From positions 29,579,158 to 29,643,157 of the forward strand of contig NC_080042.1 in NCBI RefSeq assembly GCF_012489685.1: a DNA stretch of 64,000 bases, read 5' to 3'. Origin of the DNA: Lotus japonicus (lineage: Eukaryota; Streptophyta; Magnoliopsida; Fabales; Fabaceae). The position numbers and the translations under genes are program-made. How positions within the stretch are numbered: the stretch's first letter is position 1; the number at the start of each line of letters is the position of its first letter. The notes beneath the pieces are model-generated. The model was not told the origin of the DNA and made no database searches. It saw only the letters and a list, made by a program, of their open reading frames with translations. This document shows positions 21,432 through 33,046 of this stretch, in pieces.

Positions 21432-24400
21432 TGTAACACCCCGATTTCCGGGTGTCACTTTAGTAACCTAAACTTAAACTTTAAGCGGAAAACAGGTATT
21501 TTTTTTTTTCGTTTGATTCTTTTAATTATAGTGATATAAAATAAAGACATAAACCAGCATACTAAACTAACTGATGTACATCATATAAACATGTACAGCC
21601 TCAGCTGCACTCCAACGTCACGCGCACTCGCAGTGGCTCCAAAGTAGTGTGCTCGTAGGCAAATATATACAGATCCAGAAGTGTGAGTGAGAAAGTTATA
21701 AATACAATCCTCTAAGAGAAAGTCGGCCTCAAAATGGCCTAAGCAAAGACCCCTACAGTCCGACTGACTCTCTGTGGTCCCTCAGTAAGAGAACCACACA
21801 AAAAGCCATGCGTCGGGAACCTACCCTGTCCCAAAAGCAAAACGAATCAGAGCTCTACACAAAATATGACTCCTGCCTAAACCTACCCTCCAATACCGCT
21901 CAAGGCTCCTCCTCCTCCTCCTCGTCAGATGAAGATGAAGTCGAAGGTGGTGAATGTGGTCTCCAGCCAGTGCCTGGTCCACAGCACACCAAAGGTGGTA
22001 GGGTTAAGCTCAGCTCCATGCGTCGTAGAACTCCCTTCGTCAGACGTCCACGCTCGTCAGTACGGTCCTCCATGACCCTTCCCCGGTACGTCGCCCGATG
22101 ATCCACAGGATCGATCACCCAAGCGGTGGGGGCATGTCGGTCAACCGGCTCAAACTTGATCCCCCCCGAGGGAGAGACCATCGAAACCCAATCCGCCATC
22201 GACGTCTGGCAGCAGACCGACCGCCCAAACACAAACATGAAACCAAAGCCAAGGCGCTAGGGTCAACTCACGAAATAGAGTAATTATACAAACAACATGT
22301 GATTGGGGGATATATATATATATATGTTATTATATATATATAAATATATATTCCTAGCATGTTATCGGCTCTAACAATAATTCGATAATACAAACAACAT
22401 ACAATTCCAGTCAGAGTGAATGTATGCGTGAAATGCAGTTCAGTATGATCCGGATAGTTGTTTGGGATGGGCACCACGAGTCTGCCCTACACCGGCCAAG
22501 CGTCGACAACTCTGCTCGGGTGTCGCTTACAACCCATGCATAGTCAGATCAGTCTCAACCACCCTAGGTCGTACCACTCTGCCCGCTATGCCGAAGATAC
22601 ATCCAAGTGTTCTTCGATGAAGGTCGTCCCAACCTTCGTGAAGCCGTCCAGACTTCACCGAGGCCCAATCTTTCGATCGTACAAACCTCGAATGTATGCA
22701 TGATGCAATATGGTTAGCCAAATATCGAATCGTCCTCACAACGCAAGTGTTTAGCTTAAAGAAGATCCCAATGTAAAAACCCAAGTGTTTATTGTTGATC
22801 AAGACGACATAAACCCCAACAATAAGAGTATCAATGTACTCGACAACCTCCTCTCGTCACCGTGGCTCTCCTCCGTGGCGTCCGCCAATTCCCAGTAACT
22901 TCAAGACTTGTCGACTTTTCCCCGTCTTTCGCAATCATTTTCCCTCTTAGATTCCCTATGGTTTAGTCGTTAATGAAAATGTTTCGAATTGAATTAGTCA
23001 AGTTATGAGTTTTATTCTTGAAGACTAAGTTCCCTAAGGTCTCTAGTTCCAAGATTCTAGTCATTCTAAGTTTGCCAAAATCCCACCAAATGTAACCCCG
23101 GGGAAAGTCTAAGTATACAAACGATGACTAGGTCTCAAACATCGGGTTTGGACTTGCCTAGGGTTGTTCATCCAACCCGAAAGATCAAAAGGAAACAATT
23201 CAGTGATTCTTCGCTCCGAAGTCGTGTCAAGGCGCACAATTTAATACAATACCAACATCATAAGTTATGAAAACAACATAACACCAATTCATCATCATAA
23301 CCAATATCAAAGTAATAAACAAGTCGAATTTATCGACGCCTATCATGCAGTATTAGCTAATAGGTAAGTTGCCCTAACCTCGAGTTGCTCCAGCCTCGTG
23401 GTATAGGTTCTCCTCACAATACAGCTCCGTAGTACCCAAAGTTCCTTCAACTGAACCTTGGAGAAAACAAAGCAGAAATCAAAACAAAATCGATTAGCTC
23501 GATCACAATACAGCTAATTAACGATAGACAAAGTGTTTGAAGCTTCAGAGTACAACAATCGAGCACGAGAGGACGAGTTATCGAAAAAAACGAAATCCTC
23601 CCCCCCTCAAACATGCTCTCGGCCATATGGGAGAAAAGGGTTCCGGCGCTTTTTCTTCAATCTAATTTAATTCCTAGGTAGTTTTAGGGTAAAACTAGGG
23701 TAAAGAAACTGTCGGAAAAATTTTAGAACGACCGGGTCGAAATACGACTAGTTAGGGGCATTTTGGTCCAAAATTAAAGCTCAAAAACTCAAAGTTAAAA
23801 CTTCGGAAAACAAATTTGATAGGGATGTTGACAACGGCATTTGTAGCAACTAATCCTAAAGGCACTAAGTCGGATTGTGGCTTTTCGACAATAAAGTTTC
23901 AATATGTGCGCAAAAGGGTTTTTATACAGTTTTTCAGATCTTTGGCGACTCGATCGAAATCGGCGCACAACGGCGAGTGTTCTACGTTGTTGGGTAAGTA
24001 TAGAAGGTAGTTCAAAAGAAAAATCGGGAAAATCGAACAGTTTTACGAAAAGCTCGAAACTTTGAGCTCAGAAAGAGATAAAGAAACGCAATAAAAAGAA
24101 TGATCAGAGGTAAGAATCAAGTAAGTTACCTCTGTGCCGTGAAATAGAGACAAACAGCTCGAAGTTCTTCTCCTCTCCTTCTTCCTCCAAACCCGCGGCC
24201 TCAAGGTGATGAATGAGAGATATTTTGTGATTTTTCGCGGGAAAATGAATATTTCGCGATTCCGATTTTTGCAGCACATTCATCGGTGAATTCTAAGCGA
24301 GATTCTGGCGACAGAATTCCAGAACTCAAAACAAGTCTCTTGAATTTGAGAAAAACGATCCAAAAGCGGTGTAAGTTAATTTGCCCCAAAAAAACTACTT

Positions 24401-24914
24401 TTTGCTGTGAAAGTCAGATGACAAAACTTCGTTCTGAAGAAAGATTGGAAACGTCGAAAGAAATCTGGCAACGCGGATGGAAACTTCGTTAGAAGTTCCG
24501 AATAGAAAAAGTCTTCATTCAGCGTTTGAATTTAGGGTTTGTAGAGAAAATAATTTAGCGTAGTTGGACTTCCGAGAAGTGAATCCTATCGTGCGTACAG
24601 TCCAGAGTTTCGAAATGAAACACTGGTTGAAGGAAAAATAAAGAGAACTTCTTATTTTTCCAAGGATTTGGAATTTCTCTTAAACATTGCTTTAAGAGCG
24701 GAATTAGCCTATTCTTGACACTCTCGCCATAAGGCGGGTGTGCAAACGAATCGCACTAACTCCTAAAACGACTATGGTACTATCCTCAAGCAATTCCTGA
24801 ACTTTCTTCTTCATTAAACTTTCCCAAACAGCAAACTCCTGTCACGCTTACACCGATCCTACGCGTGAGTCGGAAAATAAACATTTAATCAGTTCTGCAA
24901 ATTCGGGTCTTACA
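21432..24914 (-). repeat. Solo LTR, family B, minus strand (3483 bp)
   Basis: On the plus strand it runs TGTAACACCCCGATTTCC to GGGTCTTACA, with the exact duplication AGGAG at 21427-21431 and 24915-24919. It aligns along its length with the opposite-orientation LTR at 54987-58374. Unlike that copy it lacks a TATA box: where family B has TTCTTATAAATAG, here (around 24220) a short deletion has removed it. Confidence 0.93.
21900..22199 (-). pseudogene. LTR-resident small ORF, family B copy, C-terminally truncated
   Basis: Starts at MADWVSMVSPSGG (the upstream ATG of the CAG/ATG pair is ACG here) and runs open for 99 residues through the conserved core (WVIDPVDHRATYRGRVMEDR, LTKGVLRRMELS) to an acidic run (SSSSDEEEEEEP), where a TGA ends it. 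The C-terminal SUMO-interaction-like motif is missing. Only part of the residues match family A copies but the core pattern is unmistakable, showing the frame is older than the split between the LTR families. Confidence 0.6.
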
Positions 24915-25180
24915 AGGAGTCTCCACTGCCAGAGGATGCTTAACACCCTGGAACACATGCTAAGCATGATTGGAACAACAAGGTTGATTTCTTGATATTT
25001 CAAAGTTCTTGAGTGGGATTCTTCAAGGCTAAGTGGATTTCTTCATTTACAAGCTTTCTTTCATCCAAATCATGCACTTTCTCTAATACTTTTCAACCTA
25101 CAACTTAAATTGAGATTGAAATTATTTTCTACATAATCTACTTAAAAGAGTTACTTATAAGAAATTTCTCATTATTACAA

Positions 25181-26226
25181 TATATAAGTGCCTAAAATAT
25201 AATGTAAAACATGGTGAATATGACACTTATCAATGGGCTCCTGAGCGCCAATTGGAGCCAAAGCTACTGTTTCGGAAAATGGTATTGGTGCCCAGGCATG
25301 CTTAATTGGCGCCTGAGAGCCAATTAGCTTAAAAGGATATTGTTCTGTTGTTTTTAATTGGCGCTCAAGTATGCTTTGTTCATGCTTGAGCGCCCAGACT
25401 CGTATTTTTTGCCTATAAATAAAGATTTGATCATTTCCATTGTAACACTTAGACATTTTACACATTTAGGATCAAGTTTAGAAGCTGAGGAGAACCTTGG
25501 GGCTTGTGAGAGGCTTCCACCTTGTTATCTTTCTCAGGTTCTTTACATTTTATTGTATGAATTCACTAGCCATGAGTGGCTAGTTTTCTTTTTCCTTTGG
25601 GTTTAAGTGATTATATGAAACTCTAGTTGTTAAATACTATCTCTAAGCACGAGTTCTTGATTTTACCTTGTATTTTAATTCCAATATGCATACTTAGCTT
25701 GAGTGCACGCTTGCTATAGGCTAGACTATAGTCACAACGGAAGTTTGTTGTAGTTTAGGGACATGAATTGAAATTGATCCTTCTATGCTTGCTACTAGGA
25801 ATAGAGGAAGAGTTAGGTTTTGTTGGTATGAATTTGTATGCTATAAACCTCAAATGAATGATTAAGTACACAAGGAATTGAGCTTAACTTTTAGTTTGAG
25901 AGAATTGCTTATGTGAGGAATCAATAAGTAGTTGTATAGGCTAAAGCAACAAGGAATGAATCAAGGTTTCACATGCATAGGATAGGTAGACTTGAGGGGA
26001 TTAGATGATCGATAACCCAAGGCATTTTCATCAATTTTTATGTCCAACATTTTCACTATTGCTCTTTTTCAATTTCATTGTCACCAACAACCAAACTCAA
26101 TTTCAGAATTTTATTGCTTTCGAAACTTGCAAGCTTTAGGCTTAAACCCACAATTCTCACTCATAATCCCTGTGGTTCGATATTTTAAAACCCAGAGATA
26201 TCTGTACACTTGCAGATTGACCAACA
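25181..26226 (+). repeat. LTR fragment of another Ty3-like family (family F), plus strand
   Basis: Contains inverted AATTGGCGC/GCGCCAATT words (25225-25385), a TATA box (CCTATAAATAAAG near 25410), and a CCTGTGGTTCGATA block followed by TACACTTGCAGATTGACCAACA at the right end, typical of Ty3 LTR ends. It matches, in reverse, the LTR at 54574-59039 (shared blocks around GCTTGCTACTAGGAATAGAG and ACAAGGAATTG). It appears 5'-truncated, since the counterpart has about 230 bases before the palindromic words and this one about 50. Confidence 0.6.
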
Positions 26227-26964
26227 GTAATCGACCTTGGAAGCTTCTCAATACCCTTATTCATATTGACGTCCTTTTAGCCGAGATTAACTGTTTTGAA
26301 GTGAGGCAAATTTACAGAGTCAAATTAACAACTAACATTTGCCTATAAAAAAAATATAGTCAAATTTTATTACTGATTTTTTGGCTAAAAAATGGTGTTC
26401 AAGAGATTTCACCTTATGGCACTATAATGATCTTTTGTAAGTGCCTTGGCTTTTTAGGGGGATTTCAACAAATTGGTTTTTTTGTTCTCAAGAAAAACAA
26501 ATAGACGGAGGGAGTAAGTAACTTTTACATGACTTTCTTAGCTTAAGAATAGTAATCAGTAGCAACAAATTTGTAAATAAATTTATTACCTTTCCTAGAT
26601 TACCCTTATGTATTTTTCTATGAATTTTCTCTCAAAGTTAATATTGAAAAATTTCACATCTTTTTCGTAGTAAAAATTAAATATAATGGTAAATTTGAAA
26701 AAAAAATTTAATACTTCCTAAATATATATTAAAAAGTAACTTATATTTATGAATGAATTTTTTCCACAAAAAACAACTTATAATAAAGAACAGATGAAGT
26801 AATAGTTAGGCTTTTCAACATTTGAAGCAACTTTGAAAATAATAATGTGTTGTTTAAAAAAAAGGAAAATAATAATGTCTCAAGTAAGTACTTAAAATTA
26901 AATTATTTCATTGTCCATATATTAATAAAAATAATTAAAATCTTCTACAATGGCTTTAATAGCA
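26227..26964. other. AT-rich intergenic DNA downstream of the peroxidase
   Basis: No gene seen. At about 26510 there is GACGGAGGGAGTA, the form of one Stowaway-type MITE terminus (TA target), but the partner terminus was not found, so at most a remnant is present. The rest is A/T-rich sequence containing the 3' untranslated region of the peroxidase (minus strand). Confidence 0.5.
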
Positions 26965-29884
26965 CTATATGGGAATATTAAATGCCCTACAATTCTTCCT
27001 GATCTCCCCATCATTTCCAACCAAGACCCCAATGTTTCCCATCTTGATCATAGCATCAGCAAATTTCTCCCGAAAACCCTTAGTATCAACCGAGTAATTC
27101 GAGACTAATCCTTTGGAGGATGGATCAAGTGCTAACTGTTGATCGATGTTAAGCACTCCCTTGCTTTTAAGTATTTGCCTGTAATACTGGTTGTCAAATA
27201 AATCAGGTGTGTTTGGCTCCAAAAACACAGTGGGGTTTTTGTTGATAGATAATGCCCCACATTGCTGCGCCAACGAAGTGCGAAAAGTAGGATCTAGTGT
27301 GGGATCAGGGTTCGCTAACCTCCGCTGAAAGAAATTACAGTGAGCAAAACCAACAGTGTGGGCACCCAAAAGGGTCACCATGTCATCCAGCGTCAACCCG
27401 ACTGCGGTGAAGAATGAAAGAGCTTCAGACACGTTGTGATTTGGCCCTGGAAGGTTCACTTGCGACGGATCGGAGAGTAAACCGTCTCTTCTTCCAGTAG
27501 GGACGAGGTATGTGGGTCCACCTGATAGAGCCACTGCATCTCTTGTAGCAAGTGCTATGATGTCTGCACATGAAACTGTTGAAGGGCAAACTGTCTCTAA
27601 GATGTTCTTCGCATCATCAATGATATCAAATCCACGAATTGTTAGGTTTGGGTTTGCCATTTTCTCAGATGTTCTGTTCTTCGCTGGAACTGGATCTATT
27701 AGTATAGACGCGTCACAACCCTGAAACCAAACATATAAATAGTGTAAAAAACAGAGAATGTGAGAAGTTAACCTGTTTGGTTTGATCATTTCCTATTTTC
27801 ATTTTCATACAAAACAGGAAATAGGATGGAAAATGTGTTCACTTTACTTTTTGAAAATGTTTTTAATGAAAATATTTTCGGAAACAGGTGAGAAATTGAA
27901 AACAAAAAATCCTCGTTTCCAGCGTTTTCCATTTGAACCCTTTGAAAATGAAAAAATATGAAAACGCGGTGGCAATCCTGTAAATAGTTGGAATACTAAT
28001 TGAGATGCGTTCTTTTTTCTTCCACTAACCTCCTGGTTGTCGGTTCGATTCCCGTAAGCTCCACAAAATTAAAAATAAAAATTCCTTCATGTGGTTTCAA
28101 CGCTTAGATTAATACGACGTTTTGATCAAAGAATGAATCTCAGCAGGAACGCACAATGGAAGAGAAAGCACACGCTCTAAATTATTTCGAGTATGTTTCA
28201 AGCTCTGATTTTTGAAGATCTGGTACAGACACGTGGAACAAAGCAAGGACTTTTAAGTACCAGATGACCCTTCGAAGCTTTCAAATGGAACAATGATAGT
28301 CCAATCACTGGTCAAGCTCTTGAAGAAATCTTACCCTCACAAGCAATAAGGATGAAGGATCCATTCAAAGGGGTAATAGTGTTCTGGTTATGTATATGAG
28401 CGTGTCAGTGTTGCAGGGATAAAGATAGTGGGGATAAGGACTATTTTAATATTTTAGTTAACGTCTTAATATATATATACAATTAAGTATTTATATTGTA
28501 TATTTATTGTTCATATATTTTTAGCAAATAAATATATAGCTATACATTTATGTACCAAAGTAAATTATAGCTATACATTTATCATTAAAAAATGCTTCAT
28601 TCAAATTATTGAAAATAGTTGAATCAACACAATTCTAGTGTTTTCATTTTCAGAAAATGAAAAATGGAAAATTAACCAAACATGTTTTCTTGAATTTTGG
28701 AAATTGAAAATGAAAATTGTTTTTGGAAATTGAGATTGGAAAATGAAAACAGAAAATGTTTTCTCAAACCAAACAGGCACTTATGTAAGCACTTTTTACT
28801 TTGTTTTCCGCTTTCATCTTCACTGGCCTTTTTCACCTCACCTCTTTCTTTACTGTTTTTGTCATCACATCACTTATCATATTTTTTTTGTTTTTCATAC
28901 TATCTTTATTTTGGGCGTCAACAAATAATTTTCCCAATTTTTCAACTTCGAATTGTTATGACTCTCCTTTTTATTTTTCTTTTTACTCTTTACTTTTACC
29001 TATCCCTTCTAATTTTCAAATTGCCTACTTTATACATTAACATTTACTCGGGGTTTTATAAATTTCATTTCCTGATTGAAATTAGGCTCGTCCTAGAATA
29101 CAAAAAGTTATGATTTTTTTTTAACAGAAAAAAGTTATGTTTTTGTTTGTAAAAAATTGACTATAATTCCTAAAACACCTGTCATGAATTCATGATCACC
29201 TTACCTATTATCAGGTATTTAATATTTAAGTAAATTAAAATAATTCTTTTACTTTTTAATGACATAAACAATCACATCATTTTATCTTTATATGTGTGTG
29301 TCTCTGGCGCTTCGTGTATGGACTTTTTCCCTCTTTTGGAGAGGGTTTCTCTTGTAATATTTCCTCTTATGAACATAATGCATTTTGTTCTCAAAAAAAT
29401 CTTTTGAATGATGTATTATCCTTTGACCCCCTTTCTTCTTGATGGTAAAATCTATTTTAAAAAAATATTCTTTCCCTAATTTTTTTCTTTCTATCCCTTC
29501 AACTCTGACCTTTTATTAAAACTTTTTTTTCCCAAAAATACCTTAATATAAATTTTCTCTTTTCTCCCATTTTCAAAAAAAAAAATAAAATTTATGTCTC
29601 TACTTTTTCTAAAATTCGTTTTTATGCATTTGCACGAATCTATACAGAATACAAAAAGGTATATGCAGTATTAATGGGGAAACAATTCTTACTTGGACAA
29701 AGCAATCATGAAAATGCATCCGAAGCAAGCCTGCGGTGATGGATGAGTCCTCGATGAATCGTGCTTGAACGACGTCGCCTACAACGTTCTCAGCCAAAGG
29801 ACAGGTAGAGGCATAGAAACCAACGCTTAAGCTACCAAATGAGAATGGAAGGAAACAAAGGAATATTAGAATTGAGACCTTCAT
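26965..29884 (-). CDS. Class III secretory peroxidase, two exons (315 aa)
   Basis: Heme enzyme (EC 1.11.1.7 type) of the secretory pathway that oxidises phenolics with hydrogen peroxide in wall or vacuole. Exon 1 is 29884-29693 (64 codons), exon 2 is 27720-26965. The intron (29692-27721) has GT-AG ends in phase 0 between HFHDCFVQ and GCDASILID. Residues 1-17 form a hydrophobic signal peptide. Catalytic Arg55 and distal His59 lie in LLRMHFHDCF, and proximal His185 in LLGAHTVG. Eight cysteines fit the four family disulfides (C28, C61, C66, C109, C115, C192 and two near the C-terminus). Length is normal. The intron site is the family's usual first position; the usual second and third introns are absent. 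ATG at 29884 is chosen because it starts the signal peptide and sits about 50 bases after a TATA box. No stops or shifts, so it looks functional. Confidence 0.95.
27772..28777. mobile_element. Unclassified terminal-inverted-repeat element in peroxidase intron
   Basis: Starts CCTGTTTGGTTTGAT and ends with the inverse CTCAAACCAAACAGG (14 of 15 match), followed inward by looser inverted stretches rich in TTTTCATTTTC. The length is about 1.0 kb with no transposase. A clear target-site duplication was not found, so the superfamily is open. Confidence 0.5.
29290..29395 (+). mobile_element. Probable 5'-truncated LINE (L1) 3' tail
   Basis: A GGCGCTTCGTGTATGG and TTTTGGAGAGGG stretch followed by TCTCTTGTAATATTTCC and ATAATGCATTTTGTTCTC then a short A run resembles the 3' end of plant L1 elements. 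No reverse transcriptase part is present. Based on general likeness only. Confidence 0.35.
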
Positions 29885-29931
29885 TTTGTGTATGGCAAAG
29901 AAACGCTCATTCTCATCATCTTTGCCTATTC

Positions 29932-29940
29932 CTTTATATC
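29932..29940 (-). promoter_or_regulatory. Peroxidase TATA box
   Basis: On the minus strand GATATAAAGG lies about 50 bases upstream of the ATG at 29884, giving a short 5' untranslated leader. Confidence 0.6.
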
Positions 29941-29944
29941 GCAC

Positions 29945-30853
29945 AAATTTAATATCATTATGCTATGTATTTTGTGAATTTTTTTTTTAATATGCATTTA
30001 ATACAATGATTATAGTAAATTGTATTTTTTTTTATCTTTGATGTATGTCATAACCATTCATGAAACAATTGTTTTTCTCTCCCAATAGTATACTATTTTA
30101 TTTTTAGTCAATAATAAATTTACTATAAGAAAATTCCGTTTTTAATTAAAGTTATGATTAGTTTTTACATTTATGTTTTCTCAAATTATTTTACCAATAA
30201 ATACATAACTAAACGCATTTGAAGTAATTTTTTTTTAAAATTAGCGCAAAAAAAAGAGTGAATAGCAAAAAAGGCCATATAATGTCATTCAAAAATTTCA
30301 AAAGTATTTTTTCAGATATTGTTCTAAAAAAATCTCACTGTGCCATTAATTAGTTTTAATACTTAATTAATATACTTCCATGTATAAAAAAAATTATTTA
30401 GTTTCAATTTATTACTTTAAATAAAATCTAAACTAAATTTAATAGTTTTTTTGTGTAGACTTTTTTGTGACAAGAGGAAAATTGTTTGCTGGTGTAGACT
30501 AAAAACATTAAAGGGTGAATATTTAATATTTTATTATAAGTATGGTAAGTTATAGAATTTATGAGATAGAGAATCATTATAGTTGATTGGTATTGTAGTT
30601 AATGCAAGGTTGAAGTCAATTTTAATGCATTAAGGGTATTCATTTAATATTTAATAAATAAAATTAATACAATAAAACTCACCAAAAATAATTATTAATA
30701 CAAAGAGTTGTAGAATTTACTAGTACTGCAATTAATGCAAAGTTCAAGTCTATTTTTAAAGATACTAGATATATTTACCATATTTTTTTTTACAAGGAGG
30801 GGTCAAAGCCCCAAAACTAAAACAAAACGAAGCCCCAGTCACAAAGGGAACTG
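29945..30853. other. AT-rich upstream region of the peroxidase
   Basis: Presumed promoter and intergenic DNA; long A and T runs and no gene. A stretch near 30780-30850 with repeated CCCCAAAAC-like words precedes the LTR start at 30854. No further elements could be assigned. Confidence 0.5.
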
Positions 30854-33046
30854 TGTAAGACACATATTTTTATTGTTTTTATTCTCATTATTATTAATTA
30901 ATTCTGACTCACGCTTAGGTTTTTGTGTGAGCGTGAGAGCAACCTGAGCTAGTGAATGGAAAATTCACAAGCGAAACGATGTAAAATATGCAATATATGT
31001 AAAATTATGAGACTATAGTCAGTTTGGATGATATCACGAGTCGTACTTGCACCTGACTGAGGTTCAGAGAATCCGAAAAAAGCTAATTCTGCTACTAGAG
31101 CATTGTTTAAGTTATATTTCGACCCTAAGGGTATTTTTCTGATAATCTGTGTTCTATTACGAAACTTTCGACTGTAAGATCGATAGGGTTCGTTTTTCGG
31201 AAACCCGATAAAGTTAGACTTTATCTCCGTTAGGACTTAAGTGAGACATTGAACAAAAGGTTTTGGCGTTGTCTAAATTCTTTCACTGCTAGGAATCTTT
31301 TCTGTGAATTAATTTTCTCATCTGACGCTTATTGCAAAAAGTAATTATGCAAAAAGCAGACTGCGTTCAAGTCATTTTATCATTTAAATGAACCTGAAAC
31401 AAGTATCGACCTTTTATAGAGAAATACATAGCTTAGATGCCTAATATGAAAACTTCATATTTATTCTAATTGTTTCAATTATTCTTTAACTCAGTTTTTA
31501 CTCATTTCTTTGTTCATGAATAATTTTAATTTGCTCAAAGTTATTCAAATTTATATTTTATTATTTCATAGAGTTCCTCAAAAATTTTGGTATAATAATA
31601 TATAATATCTATATTTTTCTCTTAACTTTATGAGTGAAATCTTCAGTGTCTAAATCAATTTATACCCGGTTTTTAAAATATCTTCAACCCCTCACCACCG
31701 GACACGTGGATAGCCCATCCTTTTCCACCCACCCTTATCTCTCCCTCTCTCACTCTCGACCACTCACCCATTCACTCTCTTTTCTTTCTCATTTTGTTTG
31801 CTGTAGGAGGTACCAACCTTTAATTCTTTTCTTCTTCTTTTTCCTTCACGCGCAACTGCAACCACCAGCCACCAACAACATCATCAACATGTTCTTGTTC
31901 ATCTCCAACCATGGAAGCCTATCCTGGCCACCACCACACACACACAAGCTCCCGCCAAGGCTACTCCTCCAACCACCATGGATGAGTTTGCTACCACCAC
32001 CAAGCTTCCTTCTTTCTCCTTTCTCATGGCCACGAACACACCACCACCGCGCCTTCCTTCACTCTCCATGGAGCCAGCTACCACCGCTCTTCCTCTCCTC
32101 TTGGCTGAGCACAAGCCACCATAGACACCGCAACGAAAAAAGAGCGGTAGCGCGACCAAGAATCAACGTGAAAATGAGAAAAACAACGTTGCCGACGTCG
32201 CCAACTTCGCACTTCATTTCCGGTGTCATTGAGCCTCCGTTCGCAGTGAGGTTAGTACCGTCGAAACCCTTGCGACATCCACAACAAAACCCATGTTCCG
32301 AATCGTCGTTCCTCTGCGGTTGCCACCTTTGGAGGAGTTTTCCGCTCAACTCCGGCGACTGATAGAAAAACGGAGTGCACCACTACAATCCTTGTCGCGA
32401 CGAGAGAAAAAACCTTCAATCAATTTCAGATTTGGACGACTTTTACTAGTGAGCACCACCGACCTATAGTTTGACTTTCTGGTCAAACCATCGACTCTCT
32501 AGGGAAACGGACAGCGCCATTGAGTTTTGGACCGCGAAAGGATGAAGAAACACTATCTCTTTTGTGTCTCCTGCGACATTTCCTCCGTCGACCCTCGCGG
32601 GCCACTACTTTCTCCGGCGACTCGTCGCCGACAAGCTTTCAGAACTTGGATTGTGTAAGCCTTCAACCTTTGTATATGTTTTAGCCTCGGGCAAGCAAGA
32701 TTTAAAGAAAATAAACTCTTTCGTTGTTATTGTGAAAAATCGAAGTTTAAAAGTTGATTAGTGAGGAGTTTTGATTTGTTTTACAAAATGATTTTCATTT
32801 CAAAAGAGATATGTACTCTATTATTTGTTGTAACTGTTGAGTGAGAAAGAGTTGTTTAATTGCGTAAGTTAACTGTTTCGTATAATTCATATAAAGTTAT
32901 GTACTTATGTGTTTTCGATGATTTAAGAATCAATTTTGAAAACCGTGTTCTTTTATATGTGATTGGACCCTGATCGTGTTGGAATTTTGATAATGCTTTG
33001 ATTTGAGATCAAGAAAGTAGACTTTGGATTTCCGAATAAGGAATTG

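Larger units (their letters stand above)
20516..25180 (-). repeat. Ty3-type LTR, minus strand, split by a solo LTR (boundaries approximate)
   Basis: Read on the minus strand, it ends in TTTCAACA followed by AATTGGCAC, which resembles the start of an Athila/Tat-type primer-binding site (TTGGCGCC class). Near that end is a CTCAGGGAATTG-type block common next to such LTR ends. The U3-like part (21300-21431, 24920-24970) has repeated GCTTAGCAC words. Removing the nested solo LTR leaves about 1.2 kb. The outer end near 25180 is a guess. Confidence 0.45.
27721..29692 (-). other. Peroxidase intron 1 (1972 bp) with TE remnants
   Basis: Minus-strand donor CCAA/GTAAGAATT at 29692 and acceptor TTTGGTTTCAG/GGT ending at 27721. 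It holds a terminal-inverted-repeat element (27772-28777), a probable LINE tail (29290-29395) and a tRNA-like box-B word (GGTTCGATTCC near 28047). The frames in it (for example 28697-29113) are AT-rich and show no protein family features. Confidence 0.9.

Noticed and set aside
26040..26348. 102-codon frame near the family F LTR end
   Set aside because: Overlaps recognisable LTR-end sequence and shows no domain.
26500..26524. Stowaway MITE terminus (GACGGAGGGAGTA)
   Set aside because: The partner terminus was not found within a plausible distance, so a complete element cannot be supported.
28035..28065. tRNA-like box B (GGTTCGATTCC) suggesting a tRNA or SINE
   Set aside because: No box A, no cloverleaf and no clear SINE body or target duplication; at most a remnant.
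28697..29113. 138-codon frame in the peroxidase intron
   Set aside because: AT-rich, Phe/Leu/Ser-biased sequence without conserved domains; overlaps a TIR element end.
29924..29944. Longer peroxidase N-terminus starting at 29944
   Set aside because: The codon there is GTG, it overlaps the TATA box, and the ATG at 29884 begins a normal signal peptide.
31634..32362. 242-codon open frame
   Set aside because: Composition is Pro/His/Ser/Leu-rich low complexity from a CT- and CCA-rich stretch, with no family motifs, inside a diverged LTR region; likely chance.
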